This document shows positions 1 through 10,059 of a stretch of DNA of 64,000 bases, one piece after another. Source of the stretch: Zavarzinia aquatilis (lineage in GTDB: Bacteria > Pseudomonadota > Alphaproteobacteria > Zavarziniales > Zavarziniaceae). The DNA is taken from NCBI RefSeq assembly GCF_003173035.1, contig NZ_QGLE01000001.1, positions 1-64,000 on the forward strand, written 5' to 3'. The translations under genes were made by a program, and so were the position numbers. The notes under the pieces are model-generated. The model was not told the DNA's origin. It did no database searches and saw only the letters and a list, made by a program, of their open reading frames with translations. Each line of letters begins with the position of its first letter. The stretch's first letter is position 1.

Positions 1-1761
<1,761 letters not shown>

Positions 1762-1803
1762 CGGTGCTGTAATAGGCGCCTGAACCCGAGTCCGAGGGAC
1801 GTC

Positions 1804-2451
1804 ATGACTGTATACGCCGGCGACCCGGGGGTGATCCTCGTCGATCATCCCCTGGTCCAGCACAAGCTGACCATCATGCGGAAGAAGGAAACCTCCACGC
1901 TGGGGTTCCGCCGTCTGCTGGGCGAGATCGCCATGCTGCTCGCCTATGAGGTGCTGCGCGACGTGCCGACCGAGCTGGTCGAGATCGAGACGCCGATCAA
2001 GACCTGCATGATGCCGCAGCTCGCCGGCAAGAAGCTCTGCCTCGTCTCGGTGCTGCGCGCCGGTGACGGGCTTCTGTCGGGGATGCTCGACATCCTGCCG
2101 GCGGCCCGGGTCGGCCATGTCGGTCTCTACCGCGATCCGGCCACCCTGCAGGCGGTCGAATATTTCCTGAAGCTGCCGCGCGATATCGACGAGCGCATGG
2201 CGATCGTGCTCGATCCCATGCTGGCGACCGGGAATTCCGCCGTCGCCGCCGTCAACAAGGTGAAACAGGCCGGCTGCAGCTCGATCAAATTCGTCTCCCT
2301 GCTCTCGGCGCCGGAAGGCATCGCCACCCTGCGCAAGGCCCACCCGGACGTGACGGTCTATACCGCCGCCGTCGACGAATGCCTGAACGATCACGGCTAT
2401 ATCGTCCCCGGCCTTGGCGACGCCGGCGACCGCCTGTTCGGCACCAAGTAA
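1804..2451 (+). CDS. upp: Uracil phosphoribosyltransferase
   Basis: Converts uracil and PRPP to UMP (pyrimidine salvage). The 215-residue protein has the family's opening ([20 protein letters not shown]), a [12 protein letters not shown] loop, the PRPP-binding segment [16 protein letters not shown] around residue 138, and the C-terminal [18 protein letters not shown] that binds the base. The start ATG follows a GAGGGACGTC ribosome site. It sits 42 bases downstream of the DAHP synthase gene and may be co-transcribed with it. A long perfect palindrome lies 41 bases after its stop. Confidence 0.97.
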   Translation: MTVYAGDPGVILVDHPLVQHKLTIMRKKETSTLGFRRLLGEIAMLLAYEVLRDVPTELVEIETPIKTCMMPQLAGKKLCLVSVLRAGDGLLSGMLDILPAARVGHVGLYRDPATLQAVEYFLKLPRDIDERMAIVLDPMLATGNSAVAAVNKVKQAGCSSIKFVSLLSAPEGIATLRKAHPDVTVYTAAVDECLNDHGYIVPGLGDAGDRLFGTK

Positions 2452-2492
2452 TCGCACCGCCGTTCCGCCCCCCTCCGGAACGGTCACCGCTT

Positions 2493-2546
2493 AATCCGGG
2501 GACACTATACTTATTTAAACGCAATTGAGTATAGTGTCCCCGGATT
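2493..2546. repeat. Perfect 19-bp inverted repeat with 16-base loop (REP/IS-end-like)
   Basis: The left arm AATCCGGGGACACTATACT (2493-2511) and right arm AGTATAGTGTCCCCGGATT (2528-2546) are exact reverse complements around an AT-rich 16-base loop. The core GGGGACACTATACT resembles palindromes that, from memory, lie beside REP-associated tyrosine (Y1) transposase genes. No transposase is present here. It separates the convergent ends of upp and the MOSC gene. It could also act as a transcription barrier, although no U-run follows it. Confidence 0.75.
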
Positions 2547-2557
2547 GAAGGGCGCGG

Positions 2558-3103
2558 TCAGACGGGCAGCAGCGGCGTGTGGGGAAAGTCGGGCAGGGTG
2601 ACGGCGATGGTATCGCCGGGGTGGACTGGGCCGTCGGTGAGCACGATGGCCATGACGCCGGCCTTGCGCACGAGGTTGCCGGCGGCGTCGCGGTCGAGCA
2701 CGGCGCGGGTCAGGCCCGGCTGGAAGCCGTCGATCTGGACGCAAGGGTTGCGCAGGCCCGTCAGTTCGATCTCCACCGCCGGGCCGAGGCGAAGCCTTGT
2801 GCCGCGCGGCAGGGCGAGCAGGTCGAGGCCCCGCGTCGTGACATTCTCGCCCAGTTCCGCCGGGCGGACGGCGAAGCCGGCCCGTGCGAGTTCGTCGAAG
2901 AGTTCGGCATGGATGAGGTGGAGCTGACGCAGGTTGGGCTGCATCCGGTCGCGGGCGACGCGCGAGCGGTGCTGGACGTTGACCCCGGCATGGGCATCGC
3001 CGATGACGCCGAAACCGGCCATCAGGTCGATGCGGGGCAGGGGCTGTTTGTGGAAGCCGTGGCGCGGACTGGCCGCGACCGCGACGACGACGGGACCGGA
3101 CAT
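2558..3103 (-). CDS. MOSC domain-containing protein
   Basis: The 181-residue protein is almost all MOSC domain, the C-terminal module of molybdenum-cofactor sulfurases and of YiiM-like proteins. Recognisable parts are GVIGDAHAGVNVQHRSRVARD near the N-terminus (family pattern GDxHAG), then LGENVTTRGLDLLALPRGTRLRLG, then LTGLRNPCVQID with the conserved cysteine (residue ~123) that the family is thought to use for sulfur or molybdopterin handling. No substrate can be assigned. The ATG is preceded by GGGGAGTGTCGC. It is convergent with upp across the 19-bp inverted repeat. Confidence 0.85.
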   Translation of the reverse strand: MSGPVVVAVAASPRHGFHKQPLPRIDLMAGFGVIGDAHAGVNVQHRSRVARDRMQPNLRQLHLIHAELFDELARAGFAVRPAELGENVTTRGLDLLALPRGTRLRLGPAVEIELTGLRNPCVQIDGFQPGLTRAVLDRDAAGNLVRKAGVMAIVLTDGPVHPGDTIAVTLPDFPHTPLLPV

Positions 3104-3204
3104 GCGACACTCCCCTGATCGGCGGGCCGCACTATGGGCCAGCCGAGGGGGAGGTGCAAGGTCGCGCCCGAAGCGGCGCGGGACACCCGATCGGGCGTGC
3201 CCGA

Positions 3205-3456
3205 TCAGGCGTGCAGGTCGTCGACCGACCAGAGGTTCAGCGGGCCCTGATGGGCATTGAGCGTGCCCTTCTGGCGCATGGCGGCGACGGCATGGGCGAC
3301 CAGGTCGCGGGCCTGGGCCTCGGTCTCCTGCGCCATCATCAGGCGCTTTACCGCGGCGTCGATCACGGCGGGGCGATTGGGAATTTCGCCCAGCGCCTGG
3401 ACTTTCAGAATGGCGGCCTGGATGGCTTTTTCGGCATCGGCGAGGGTCGTGGTCAT
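3205..3456 (-). CDS. Small conserved-type hypothetical protein (83 aa)
   Basis: A short protein, MTTTLADAEKAIQAAILKVQ..., predicted to be mainly helical and soluble, ending NAHQGPLNLWSVDDLHA. A strong ribosome site (GGAAAGGATAG) seven bases before the ATG at 3456 decides the start; the frame is open 44 codons further upstream but without a ribosome site. It has no signal peptide, membrane segment or recognised motif. It lies between the MOSC gene and the divergent ECF sigma-factor gene and may share a control region with the latter. I do not recognise its function. Confidence 0.65.
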   Translation of the reverse strand: MTTTLADAEKAIQAAILKVQALGEIPNRPAVIDAAVKRLMMAQETEAQARDLVAHAVAAMRQKGTLNAHQGPLNLWSVDDLHA

Positions 3457-3699
3457 CGGACTATCCTTTCCTTGCATCCGTCGATAAGGCGTGGTGCCGC
3501 TTGGTTCTGCTTTCCTTCCGGGGCGAGCTGCCCAAATTCGACTCTGATCCCCGAATGTGGTGGAACCATGACGGCGCCTGGACACCATTAATGCCGCACC
3601 ACCGCAAGGATTCCTTGCGCTGCATCATTCCCCGCGCGCGAGGGCGATTTGTCGCATTTTTGCAGGGAAGAAAACAGGGAACCGCAACGTATACCCGAC

Positions 3700-4233
3700 A
3701 TGACGCAGGACACGATCAGAGCGCGGGTGATCGGGGAACTCGGCCCCATGCGCCGCTATGCCCTGGCCCTGACGCGGGACGCGGCGGCCGCCGACGATCT
3801 CGTGCAGGACGCCCTGCTGCGTGCCTTCGAGCGCCGGGCGAGCTTTCGCCCGGATGGGCCGTTGCGCAGCTGGCTGCTGTCGATCCTGCACAATTGCTTC
3901 ATCGACGGGCGCCGCCGCGATGACGCGAGAGGCCGGCGCGACGCCGCCTTCGTTTCCGACGAGCACAGCGCCCCGGCGCAGGAACACGCGGTCCGCCTCG
4001 GTCAGGTGGCCGAAGCCTTCCTCGGCCTGCCGGCGGAGCAGCGCGCGGCGCTGCATCTCGTCGCGGTCGAGGGCATGTCCTATGCCGAGGCGGCGGCCGT
4101 GCTCGACATTCCGGCGGGCACGGTGATGTCGCGGATCAGCCGGGCGCGCGCGGCGCTGCGCGCGATGGAAGAGGGGCAGGGCCGCCCGCCCGGCCTTCGT
4201 CTGGTGGGAGGGGCAGATGACAACGCCGATTGA
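3700..4233 (+). CDS. ECF-type RNA polymerase sigma factor
   Basis: A 177-residue group IV sigma factor. Region 2 is visible as RYALALTRDAAAADDLVQDALLRAFERRASF followed by PLRSWLLSILHNCFIDGRRR, and region 4 as FLGLPAEQRAALHLVAVEGMSYAEAAAVLDIPAGTVMSRISRARAALR. The start chosen, MTQDTIRARVIGELGPMRRY, fits the family; an in-frame ATG at 3649 would add 17 unlikely residues. The sigma gene overlaps the anti-sigma gene by 17 bases, so the two are translationally coupled. The motif GGGAACC at 3677 resembles an ECF -35 element and could mean autoregulation, but I see no convincing -10. Confidence 0.93.
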   Translation: MTQDTIRARVIGELGPMRRYALALTRDAAAADDLVQDALLRAFERRASFRPDGPLRSWLLSILHNCFIDGRRRDDARGRRDAAFVSDEHSAPAQEHAVRLGQVAEAFLGLPAEQRAALHLVAVEGMSYAEAAAVLDIPAGTVMSRISRARAALRAMEEGQGRPPGLRLVGGADDNAD

Positions 4234-4996
4234 TCCGATCACCGCCTTCGATCTCGACGCCTTCGTCGACGACCAGTTGCCGCCCGCAAGGCGGATCGAG
4301 GTCGCGAGCCATCTCGCCGCCGATCCCGCCGCCGCCGCCCGGGTGATGGCGGATATCGCGCGGCGCGATGCCCTGTGTCTCGCCTTTCCGCTGCCCGAAC
4401 ACCCGGATCCCGGCCTGGTCGAGGCCGCCGGCCGCCTGGCGGAAGGGCTGGTACCGCGCCGCCCGATCGGCATGTTGCGCCGGATCGCCGCCGTGCTGGC
4501 CATCGGCTTCGTCGGTTGGGCCGCCCATGGCGTGCTCGGGCCGCTGATGATTTCCGACAGTATCGCTTCGGCCCGGCCGCCGGATTTCGTCGAGGACGCG
4601 CGGCGCGCGCATCAGGCGGCCCTGGCCCGGTCGAGGGTACATGACGGCTCGATCGAGGCTTTCGACGCCGATGAAATCCGCGCGGCGACGGCGATCACCC
4701 TGCCCGTGCTGCCAGCCGGCTGGCGTGCCGTCGACCTGCAGATCTTCCCCTCGACCTATGGGCCCAGCGTCGAGATGACGCTGGAGACGGAGCGCCTCGG
4801 CCCGCTGTCGCTCTTCGCGGTGCGGCCGGGCGATTTCGCCGTGACCCCGGTTTCCGTCGCGCCCGTATCCAGTGCCGACGGGGATGCCGCCGCCGTCTAC
4901 TGGCAGATGGGCGAGGTCGCCTATGCCCTGACCGGCGGTGCCGACGGCAAGGCCCTGGCCGCAGCCGCCACCGAAATTTCCAACAGCCTCTACTGA
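4217..4996 (+). CDS. Membrane anti-sigma factor
   Basis: A 259-residue partner of the preceding sigma factor. The N-terminal domain (ITAFDLDAFVDDQLPPARRIEVASHLAADPAAAARV) has the form of an anti-sigma domain but lacks the HxxxCxxC zinc motif. One transmembrane helix (about residues 87-108, MLRRIAAVLAIGFVGWAAHG) is followed by a large C-terminal domain, presumably periplasmic. The ATG has a strong GGGAGGGGCAG ribosome site inside the sigma gene. The signal it senses is unknown. Confidence 0.85.
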   Translation: MTTPIDPITAFDLDAFVDDQLPPARRIEVASHLAADPAAAARVMADIARRDALCLAFPLPEHPDPGLVEAAGRLAEGLVPRRPIGMLRRIAAVLAIGFVGWAAHGVLGPLMISDSIASARPPDFVEDARRAHQAALARSRVHDGSIEAFDADEIRAATAITLPVLPAGWRAVDLQIFPSTYGPSVEMTLETERLGPLSLFAVRPGDFAVTPVSVAPVSSADGDAAAVYWQMGEVAYALTGGADGKALAAAATEISNSLY

Positions 4997-5018
4997 CGAC
5001 CGATCCGGAGGGAATGAC

Positions 5019-5732
5019 ATGAACAACCCGAATTATGCCTGGCAGGCCGGCGCCGCGACGCGCGGTGCCCTGTTCGACGAGGGCCTGCGCCGCCACATGC
5101 TGCGCATCTACAACTACATGGGCCTCGGCCTCGTGCTCACCGGCCTCGTCGCCTTCATCGTGGGCACGACGCCGGCGCTGTTCGTGCCGATCTTCGGCAC
5201 GCCGTTGAAGTGGGTCGTCATGCTGGCGCCGCTCGCCTTCGTGTTCTTCTTCTCGTTCCGTATCGAGAAGATGTCGGCCGGCACGGCGCAGGGCATGTTC
5301 TGGCTGTTCTGCGCGGTCATGGGCCTGTCGATGGCCTCGATCTTCCTGGTCTTCACCGGGACCAGCATCGCGCGCACCTTCTTCATCGCCGCCGCCATGT
5401 TCGGCGCCACCAGCCTTTATGGCTACACGACGAAGCAGGACCTGTCGAAATTCGGCTCGTTCCTGATCATGGGCCTGATCGGCGTCATGATCGCCTCGAT
5501 CGTGAACATCTTCCTCGGCTCGAGCGCGTTGCAGTTCATCGTCTCGGTCGCCGGCATTCTCGTCTTCGTCGGCCTGACCGCCTGGGATACCCAGTCGATC
5601 AAGGAGCAGTATGCCTCCAATTACGACGCGGAATCGCAGCAGAAGATGGCGGTGTTCGGCGCCCTGTCGCTCTACCTCAACTTCATCAACATCTTCCAGC
5701 TGCTGCTGAACCTGACCGGCGAGCGGGAATAA
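5019..5732 (+). CDS. Bax inhibitor-1/YccA family membrane protein
   Basis: A 237-residue inner-membrane protein with seven predicted transmembrane helices, in the TMBIM/Bax-inhibitor-1 family (pH-sensitive calcium leak; YbhL/YccA in E. coli). Typical features are the charged N-terminus ending LRRHMLRIYNYMGLGLVLTG, the FGATSLYGYTTKQDLSKFGSFL segment, and the C-terminal AWDTQSIKEQYASN...LYLNFINIFQLLLNL, which carries the conserved acidic residues. The start follows GGAGGGAATGAC. It begins 22 bases after the anti-sigma gene, so all three genes probably form one unit and this protein may be a membrane-stress output of the sigma factor (inference). Confidence 0.92.
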   Translation: MNNPNYAWQAGAATRGALFDEGLRRHMLRIYNYMGLGLVLTGLVAFIVGTTPALFVPIFGTPLKWVVMLAPLAFVFFFSFRIEKMSAGTAQGMFWLFCAVMGLSMASIFLVFTGTSIARTFFIAAAMFGATSLYGYTTKQDLSKFGSFLIMGLIGVMIASIVNIFLGSSALQFIVSVAGILVFVGLTAWDTQSIKEQYASNYDAESQQKMAVFGALSLYLNFINIFQLLLNLTGERE

Positions 5733-5754
5733 TCGCCTCAGGCGCTTGAAAATG

Positions 5755-5777
5755 GCGGGGAGCCTTGCGCTCCCCGC
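5755..5777. terminator. Hairpin downstream of the Bax-inhibitor gene
   Basis: Arms GCGGGGAG (5755-5762) and CTCCCCGC (5770-5777) pair perfectly around a seven-base loop, 22 bases after the stop codon. Only a short TT follows, so it is a weak candidate for intrinsic termination. Confidence 0.5.
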
Positions 5778-5833
5778 TTCGCATTCGGTCCCTGGCTGCT
5801 TACATTTGTTCCCGTAGCAGGGAAGGCGTAGCC

Positions 5834-7546
5834 ATGGCGAAATACGACACGAGTTTCCTCGAGCGCATGATTGATCAGGCCCTCGGCCGGATGGAGGCGG
5901 ATGTCGTCATCCGCAACACGCGCTTCCTCAACGTCTTCACCGCCGAGATCGCCGAGGGCGATATCGCCATCTGCGGCGACCGTATCGTCGGCACCTACGA
6001 AGGCTATCGCGGCAGGATCGAGATCGACGGGCGCGGCCTGACGGCGGTGCCCGGGTTCATCGACACCCATGTCCATGTCGAATCCTGCCTGATCGCGCCT
6101 GGGGAATTCGACCGCTGCGTGCTGCCGCGCGGCACGACGACGGCGATCTGCGATCCGCATGAAATCTGCAACGTGATGGGCACAGCCGGCCTCGACTATT
6201 TCCTCGGGGCGGCGGCGGGCACGGTGATGGATCTGCGGGTCCAGCTGTCGTCCTGCGTGCCGGCGACCCATCTTGAGACCTCGGGCGCGACGCTGACCGC
6301 CGACGATCTGGTGAAATACAAGGGCCACAAGCATTCGATCGGCCTTGCCGAATTCATGAATGTGCCGGGCGTCCTCTACAAGGACCCGGACGTCCTCGCC
6401 AAGCTCGCGGCTTTCGAGGGCTGCCATATCGACGGTCATTCGCCGCTGCTCTCGGGCCGGGACCTGAACGCCTATCTTTCCTGCGGCATCCGCAACTGCC
6501 ACGAGACGACGAGCCTGGCCGAGGCGCGGGAGAAATTGCGCAAGGGGATGCAGGTGCTGATCCGCGAGGGCACCGTGTGCAAGGACGTGGACACGCTCTC
6601 GCCGCTCATCACCGCCGACACTTCGTCCTTCCTCGCCTTCTGCACCGACGACCGCAACCCGCTCGACATCCACGAGGAAGGCCATGTCGACTATCTGATC
6701 CGGCGCGCGATCAGGGCGGGGGTGCCGGTCGCCCATGCCTATCGCGCCGCCTCCTGGTCGGCGGCACAGGGCTTTGGCCTGCGCGATCGGGGCGTGATCG
6801 CGCCCGGGCGCCGGGCCGACATCGTGCTGCTGAACGATCTCGACAGCTGCGATGTGAACGGCGTGATCTCGGCCGGCCGCATCGTGACCCCGGGCCTGTT
6901 CGACAGCCGTGTGCTGCCGGCGCCCATCGGGCTCGATTCCATGAAGCTGGCCCCGGTCGAGGCGGCGGATTTCGTCGTGCGGGCGTCGTCGCCCACGGGC
7001 GCGGTGATCGGCATCGAGGCGGGTTCGGTCGTCACATCGCATCTCACCATGACGCTGCCCTATAAGGACGGCATCCGGCTGCCGCAGCCGGAAAATGACG
7101 TGTTGAAGGTCTGCGTCGTCGCCCGCCACGGCAAGAACCGCAACATCGGCCGCGGCTTCGTGAAGGGCTTCGGCCTTGCCCGGGGCGCGCTCGCCTCCTC
7201 GGTCGGACACGACAGCCATAATGTCTGTGTCGTCGGTCAGGACGATGGCGAGATGGCCATCGCCGTCAACCGCCTGATCGAGATCGGCGGCGGCTTCGTC
7301 GCCGTGGTCGATGGCAGGGTGGTGGGCGAACTCGCGCTGCCCATGGCCGGCCTCATCTCGCTGAAACCCTTCGAGGGGGTGCGCAGCGACCTCGTCGCCC
7401 TGCGCAAGGTGATCCGCGAATTGGGCTGCCCGCTGCCCGAGCCTTTCCTGCAGCTCGCCTTCCTGCCGCTGCCGGTGATCCCCCATCTGAAGATCACCGA
7501 CAAGGGCGTCGTGGACGTCGACAAATTCGAGCTTATCGCGGCCTGA
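5834..7546 (+). CDS. ade: Adenine deaminase
   Basis: Hydrolyses adenine to hypoxanthine and ammonia (purine salvage and use of purine nitrogen). The 570-residue protein is an amidohydrolase of the bacterial Ade type: DVVIRNTRFLNVFTAEIAEGDIAI at the start, metal site GFIDTHVHVES around residue 74, CDPHEICNVMG, the HSIGLAEFMNVPGV segment, and the C-terminal SSVGHDSHNVCVVG domain. The ATG at 5834 gives the canonical N-terminus; an upstream in-frame ATG at 5765 overlaps the hairpin and is unlikely. It overlaps the convergent guanine deaminase gene by 14 bases, so the two purine deaminases lie tail to tail. Confidence 0.96.
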   Translation: MAKYDTSFLERMIDQALGRMEADVVIRNTRFLNVFTAEIAEGDIAICGDRIVGTYEGYRGRIEIDGRGLTAVPGFIDTHVHVESCLIAPGEFDRCVLPRGTTTAICDPHEICNVMGTAGLDYFLGAAAGTVMDLRVQLSSCVPATHLETSGATLTADDLVKYKGHKHSIGLAEFMNVPGVLYKDPDVLAKLAAFEGCHIDGHSPLLSGRDLNAYLSCGIRNCHETTSLAEAREKLRKGMQVLIREGTVCKDVDTLSPLITADTSSFLAFCTDDRNPLDIHEEGHVDYLIRRAIRAGVPVAHAYRAASWSAAQGFGLRDRGVIAPGRRADIVLLNDLDSCDVNGVISAGRIVTPGLFDSRVLPAPIGLDSMKLAPVEAADFVVRASSPTGAVIGIEAGSVVTSHLTMTLPYKDGIRLPQPENDVLKVCVVARHGKNRNIGRGFVKGFGLARGALASSVGHDSHNVCVVGQDDGEMAIAVNRLIEIGGGFVAVVDGRVVGELALPMAGLISLKPFEGVRSDLVALRKVIRELGCPLPEPFLQLAFLPLPVIPHLKITDKGVVDVDKFELIAA

Positions 7547-8834
7547 CCGCCCGTTCGCCGGCGACATAGGTGACGGCGACCGAGCGGTCGTCGCCCATGA
7601 TCATCAGGACGAAGAGTTCCTGCTCGATATCGTCCTCGACCGCGGTCATGCGATGGGCCATGGCCGGCGTCGCCCGCGCGTCGAGGATGACGACATCCGC
7701 TTCCGAGCCGACATCGAGCGTGCCGATCTCGTGGGTGAGGCCCAGCACCTCGGCATTGCCGCGCGTCATCATGTGAAAGGCGTCGAGCGGACGCAGGGTC
7801 TGGCGGCGCAATTGCAGCACCTTGTAGGCCTCCCCCGCCGTCGCCAGCATGGAATAGGATGTGCCGCCGCCGACATCGGTGGCAAGGCCGATGCGCACGC
7901 CCCCCGCCGCCAGCCGGTCCCGGTCGAACAGGCCCGAGCCGAGGAAGGTGTTGGAGGTCGGGCAGAACACGGCGATCGAGCCGCTGTCCGCCAGCATGGC
8001 GACTTCGCTGTCGTCGAGATGGATGCTGTGACCGAAGAGGGAGCGCGGCCCCATCACGCCGAAGTGGCGATAGACGTCGGCGTAATTCCTGGCCCAGGGG
8101 TAAAGCTCGCGGACGAAGGCGATTTCCTTGTCGTTTTCCGACAGATGGGTCTGGAGATAGACGCCCTCGTGCTCCTGCATGAGGGCGGCGCAGGCTTCCA
8201 TCTGCTCGTCGGTCGAGGTGATGGCGAAGCGCGGGGTGACGGCATAGAGCTGGCGCCCGTTGCCGTGCCAGCGGGTGATCAGATCTTTCACGGAATCATA
8301 CGAGCCCTTGGCCGTGTCGGTCAGCCAGGTGGGAGCATTGCGATCCATCATCGACTTGCCGGCGATCATGCGGGTATGGGCGGCCGCGCTCGCCTCGAAG
8401 AAGGCATCGGCGGCGGCGGCATGGACGGTGCCATAGACGACGGCGGTGGTCGTGCCATTGGCCAGCAATTCGTCGATGAAGAACCGCGCCATGGCCGAGG
8501 CGACGGCGGGATCGGCGAGGCGGGATTCCTCGGGGAACGTATAGCGCTCCAGCCAGTCCATCAGCTGGGTGCCGAAGGCGGCGATGACGCGGCTTTGCGG
8601 GTAGTGGATATGCAGGTCGATGAAGCCGGGCAGGATCAGCTTGCCCGAATGGTCGTCGAGCGGCATGGCGCCGAGCGTGGGCAGGAGGTCGGCGGCCGGG
8701 CCACGCCGGGTGATCCTGCCGCCTTCCATCACCAGGATGCCGTCGTCGACAAGGCGCAGGGCAGCCGCTCCGGCGGCAGCGGGATCGGCCGTGAAGTCGA
8801 GCAGGCGGCCGCGAAGGGCGCGGGGTGCGGTCAT
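7533..8834 (-). CDS. guaD: Guanine deaminase
   Basis: Converts guanine to xanthine and ammonia. The 433-residue amidohydrolase carries the guanine-deaminase signatures GFIDLHIHYPQSRVIAAFGTQLMDWLERYTFPEE (metal ligands and substrate loop), QTHLSEN, LFGHSIHLDD and ATDVGGGTSYSM. It is read in the same direction as the BMP-type transporter genes upstream (8912-13627), 77 bases after the binding-protein gene, so it is probably the last gene of a purine uptake and deamination operon. Its 3' end overlaps ade by 14 bases. Confidence 0.96.
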   Translation of the reverse strand: MTAPRALRGRLLDFTADPAAAGAAALRLVDDGILVMEGGRITRRGPAADLLPTLGAMPLDDHSGKLILPGFIDLHIHYPQSRVIAAFGTQLMDWLERYTFPEESRLADPAVASAMARFFIDELLANGTTTAVVYGTVHAAAADAFFEASAAAHTRMIAGKSMMDRNAPTWLTDTAKGSYDSVKDLITRWHGNGRQLYAVTPRFAITSTDEQMEACAALMQEHEGVYLQTHLSENDKEIAFVRELYPWARNYADVYRHFGVMGPRSLFGHSIHLDDSEVAMLADSGSIAVFCPTSNTFLGSGLFDRDRLAAGGVRIGLATDVGGGTSYSMLATAGEAYKVLQLRRQTLRPLDAFHMMTRGNAEVLGLTHEIGTLDVGSEADVVILDARATPAMAHRMTAVEDDIEQELFVLMIMGDDRSVAVTYVAGERAVRPR

Positions 8835-8911
8835 GATCGCATCTTCAGGTCGGGACTCGGCAATCCGCCCCGCCTCTCCCTCAAGGAAGTGGCGGGGCGG
8901 GAGACGCCGTT

Positions 8912-9997
8912 TTACGCCGAAACGCCTTCGACGTACCAGTTCATGCCGAGCAGATCGCCGTCGGCCAGCTTGGCGCCGTCGGCGACCTTCACTTCACCCT
9001 TCTGGTCCTTGATCGGGCCGGTGAAGGGATGGATCGAGCCGTCGATGATGCCGGCCTTGATCGCGTCGGCCGAAGCACGCAGCTCGGCCGGCACGGCATC
9101 GCCGTAAGGGGCGAGGGACAGGAAGCCTTCCTTGAGGCCGTGCCAGGTGTCGGAGGTCTTCCAGGTGCCGTCGAGGGCCGCCTGGGCGCGCTCGATGTAA
9201 TAGGGGCCCCATTCGTCGACGATGGCGGTCAGCTGGGCCTTGGGCGCGAAGGACTTCATGTCCGAGGCCTGACCGACGCCGAGCACGCCGCGCTGTTCGG
9301 CGATCTGCAGCGGCGCCGGGCTGTCGGTGTGCTGCGTGATGATGTCGACGCCCTGGTCGATCAGGGCCTTGGCGGCGTCGCCTTCCTTGCCCGGGTCATA
9401 CCAGGAATTGATCCAGACCACCTTCACTTCCGCGTCCGGGCGTACCTTGCGCGCCCAGATGGCGGTCGCGTTGATGCCCATGACGACTTCGGGGATCGGC
9501 ACCGAGGCGATATAGCCGATCTTGCCGGTCTTGGTCAGGCTGCCGGCCAGATGGCCGACGACCGCCCGGCCCTCGTAGAAGCGGGAGTTGTAGACGGCGA
9601 CGTTCGGCGCGGTCTTGAAGCCCGTCGCATGTTCGAAGAAGACCTTGGGGAAGGCCTTGGCCACCTTCAGCGTCGGCTCCATGTAGCCGAAGGAGGTGGT
9701 GAAGATCAGCTTGTTGCCGTCGGTCGCCAGCTTGCGGATGACGCGCTCGGCGTCCGGGCCTTCGGCGACATTCTCGACATAGGTGGTCTTCACCAGGTCG
9801 CCGAACTTGGCCTCGACCGCCTTGCGGCCGAGATCGTGGCCATGGGTCCAGCCGAAATCGCCGACCGGGCCGACATAGATGAAGCCGATCTTCAGCGGAT
9901 CGGCGGCGCTGGCGCGGTGCAGGGCGCCGCTGGCCAGGGTCAGGCCGGCGGCGGCGCCGCCGACGATGAAGGTACGTCGGTCAATGGGTCTGATCAT
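8912..9997 (-). CDS. BMP-family ABC transporter substrate-binding protein (purine/nucleoside type)
   Basis: A 361-residue periplasmic binding protein of the Bmp/PnrA (Med) family, whose known members bind purine nucleosides or related ligands. The N-terminus MIRPIDRRTFIVGGAAAGLTLASGAL has a Tat-like RR motif and a hydrophobic export segment. Family motifs follow: IGFIYVGPVGDFGWTHGHDLGRKAVE, KLIFTTSFGYMEPTLKVAKAFP, NVAVYNSRFYEGRAVVGHLAG and WINSWYDPGKEGDAAKALIDQGVDIITQHTDS. The ATG has a CCGGAG ribosome site. Next to guanine and adenine deaminase genes, a purine base or nucleoside is the likely ligand. Confidence 0.92.
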   Translation of the reverse strand: MIRPIDRRTFIVGGAAAGLTLASGALHRASAADPLKIGFIYVGPVGDFGWTHGHDLGRKAVEAKFGDLVKTTYVENVAEGPDAERVIRKLATDGNKLIFTTSFGYMEPTLKVAKAFPKVFFEHATGFKTAPNVAVYNSRFYEGRAVVGHLAGSLTKTGKIGYIASVPIPEVVMGINATAIWARKVRPDAEVKVVWINSWYDPGKEGDAAKALIDQGVDIITQHTDSPAPLQIAEQRGVLGVGQASDMKSFAPKAQLTAIVDEWGPYYIERAQAALDGTWKTSDTWHGLKEGFLSLAPYGDAVPAELRASADAIKAGIIDGSIHPFTGPIKDQKGEVKVADGAKLADGDLLGMNWYVEGVSA

Positions 9998-10059
9998 CTG
10001 AAGGCTCCGGTGGAAAACAACGGGATGGGGTGAGAGGGGGTGAAGGAAGAGGCGAGGGA

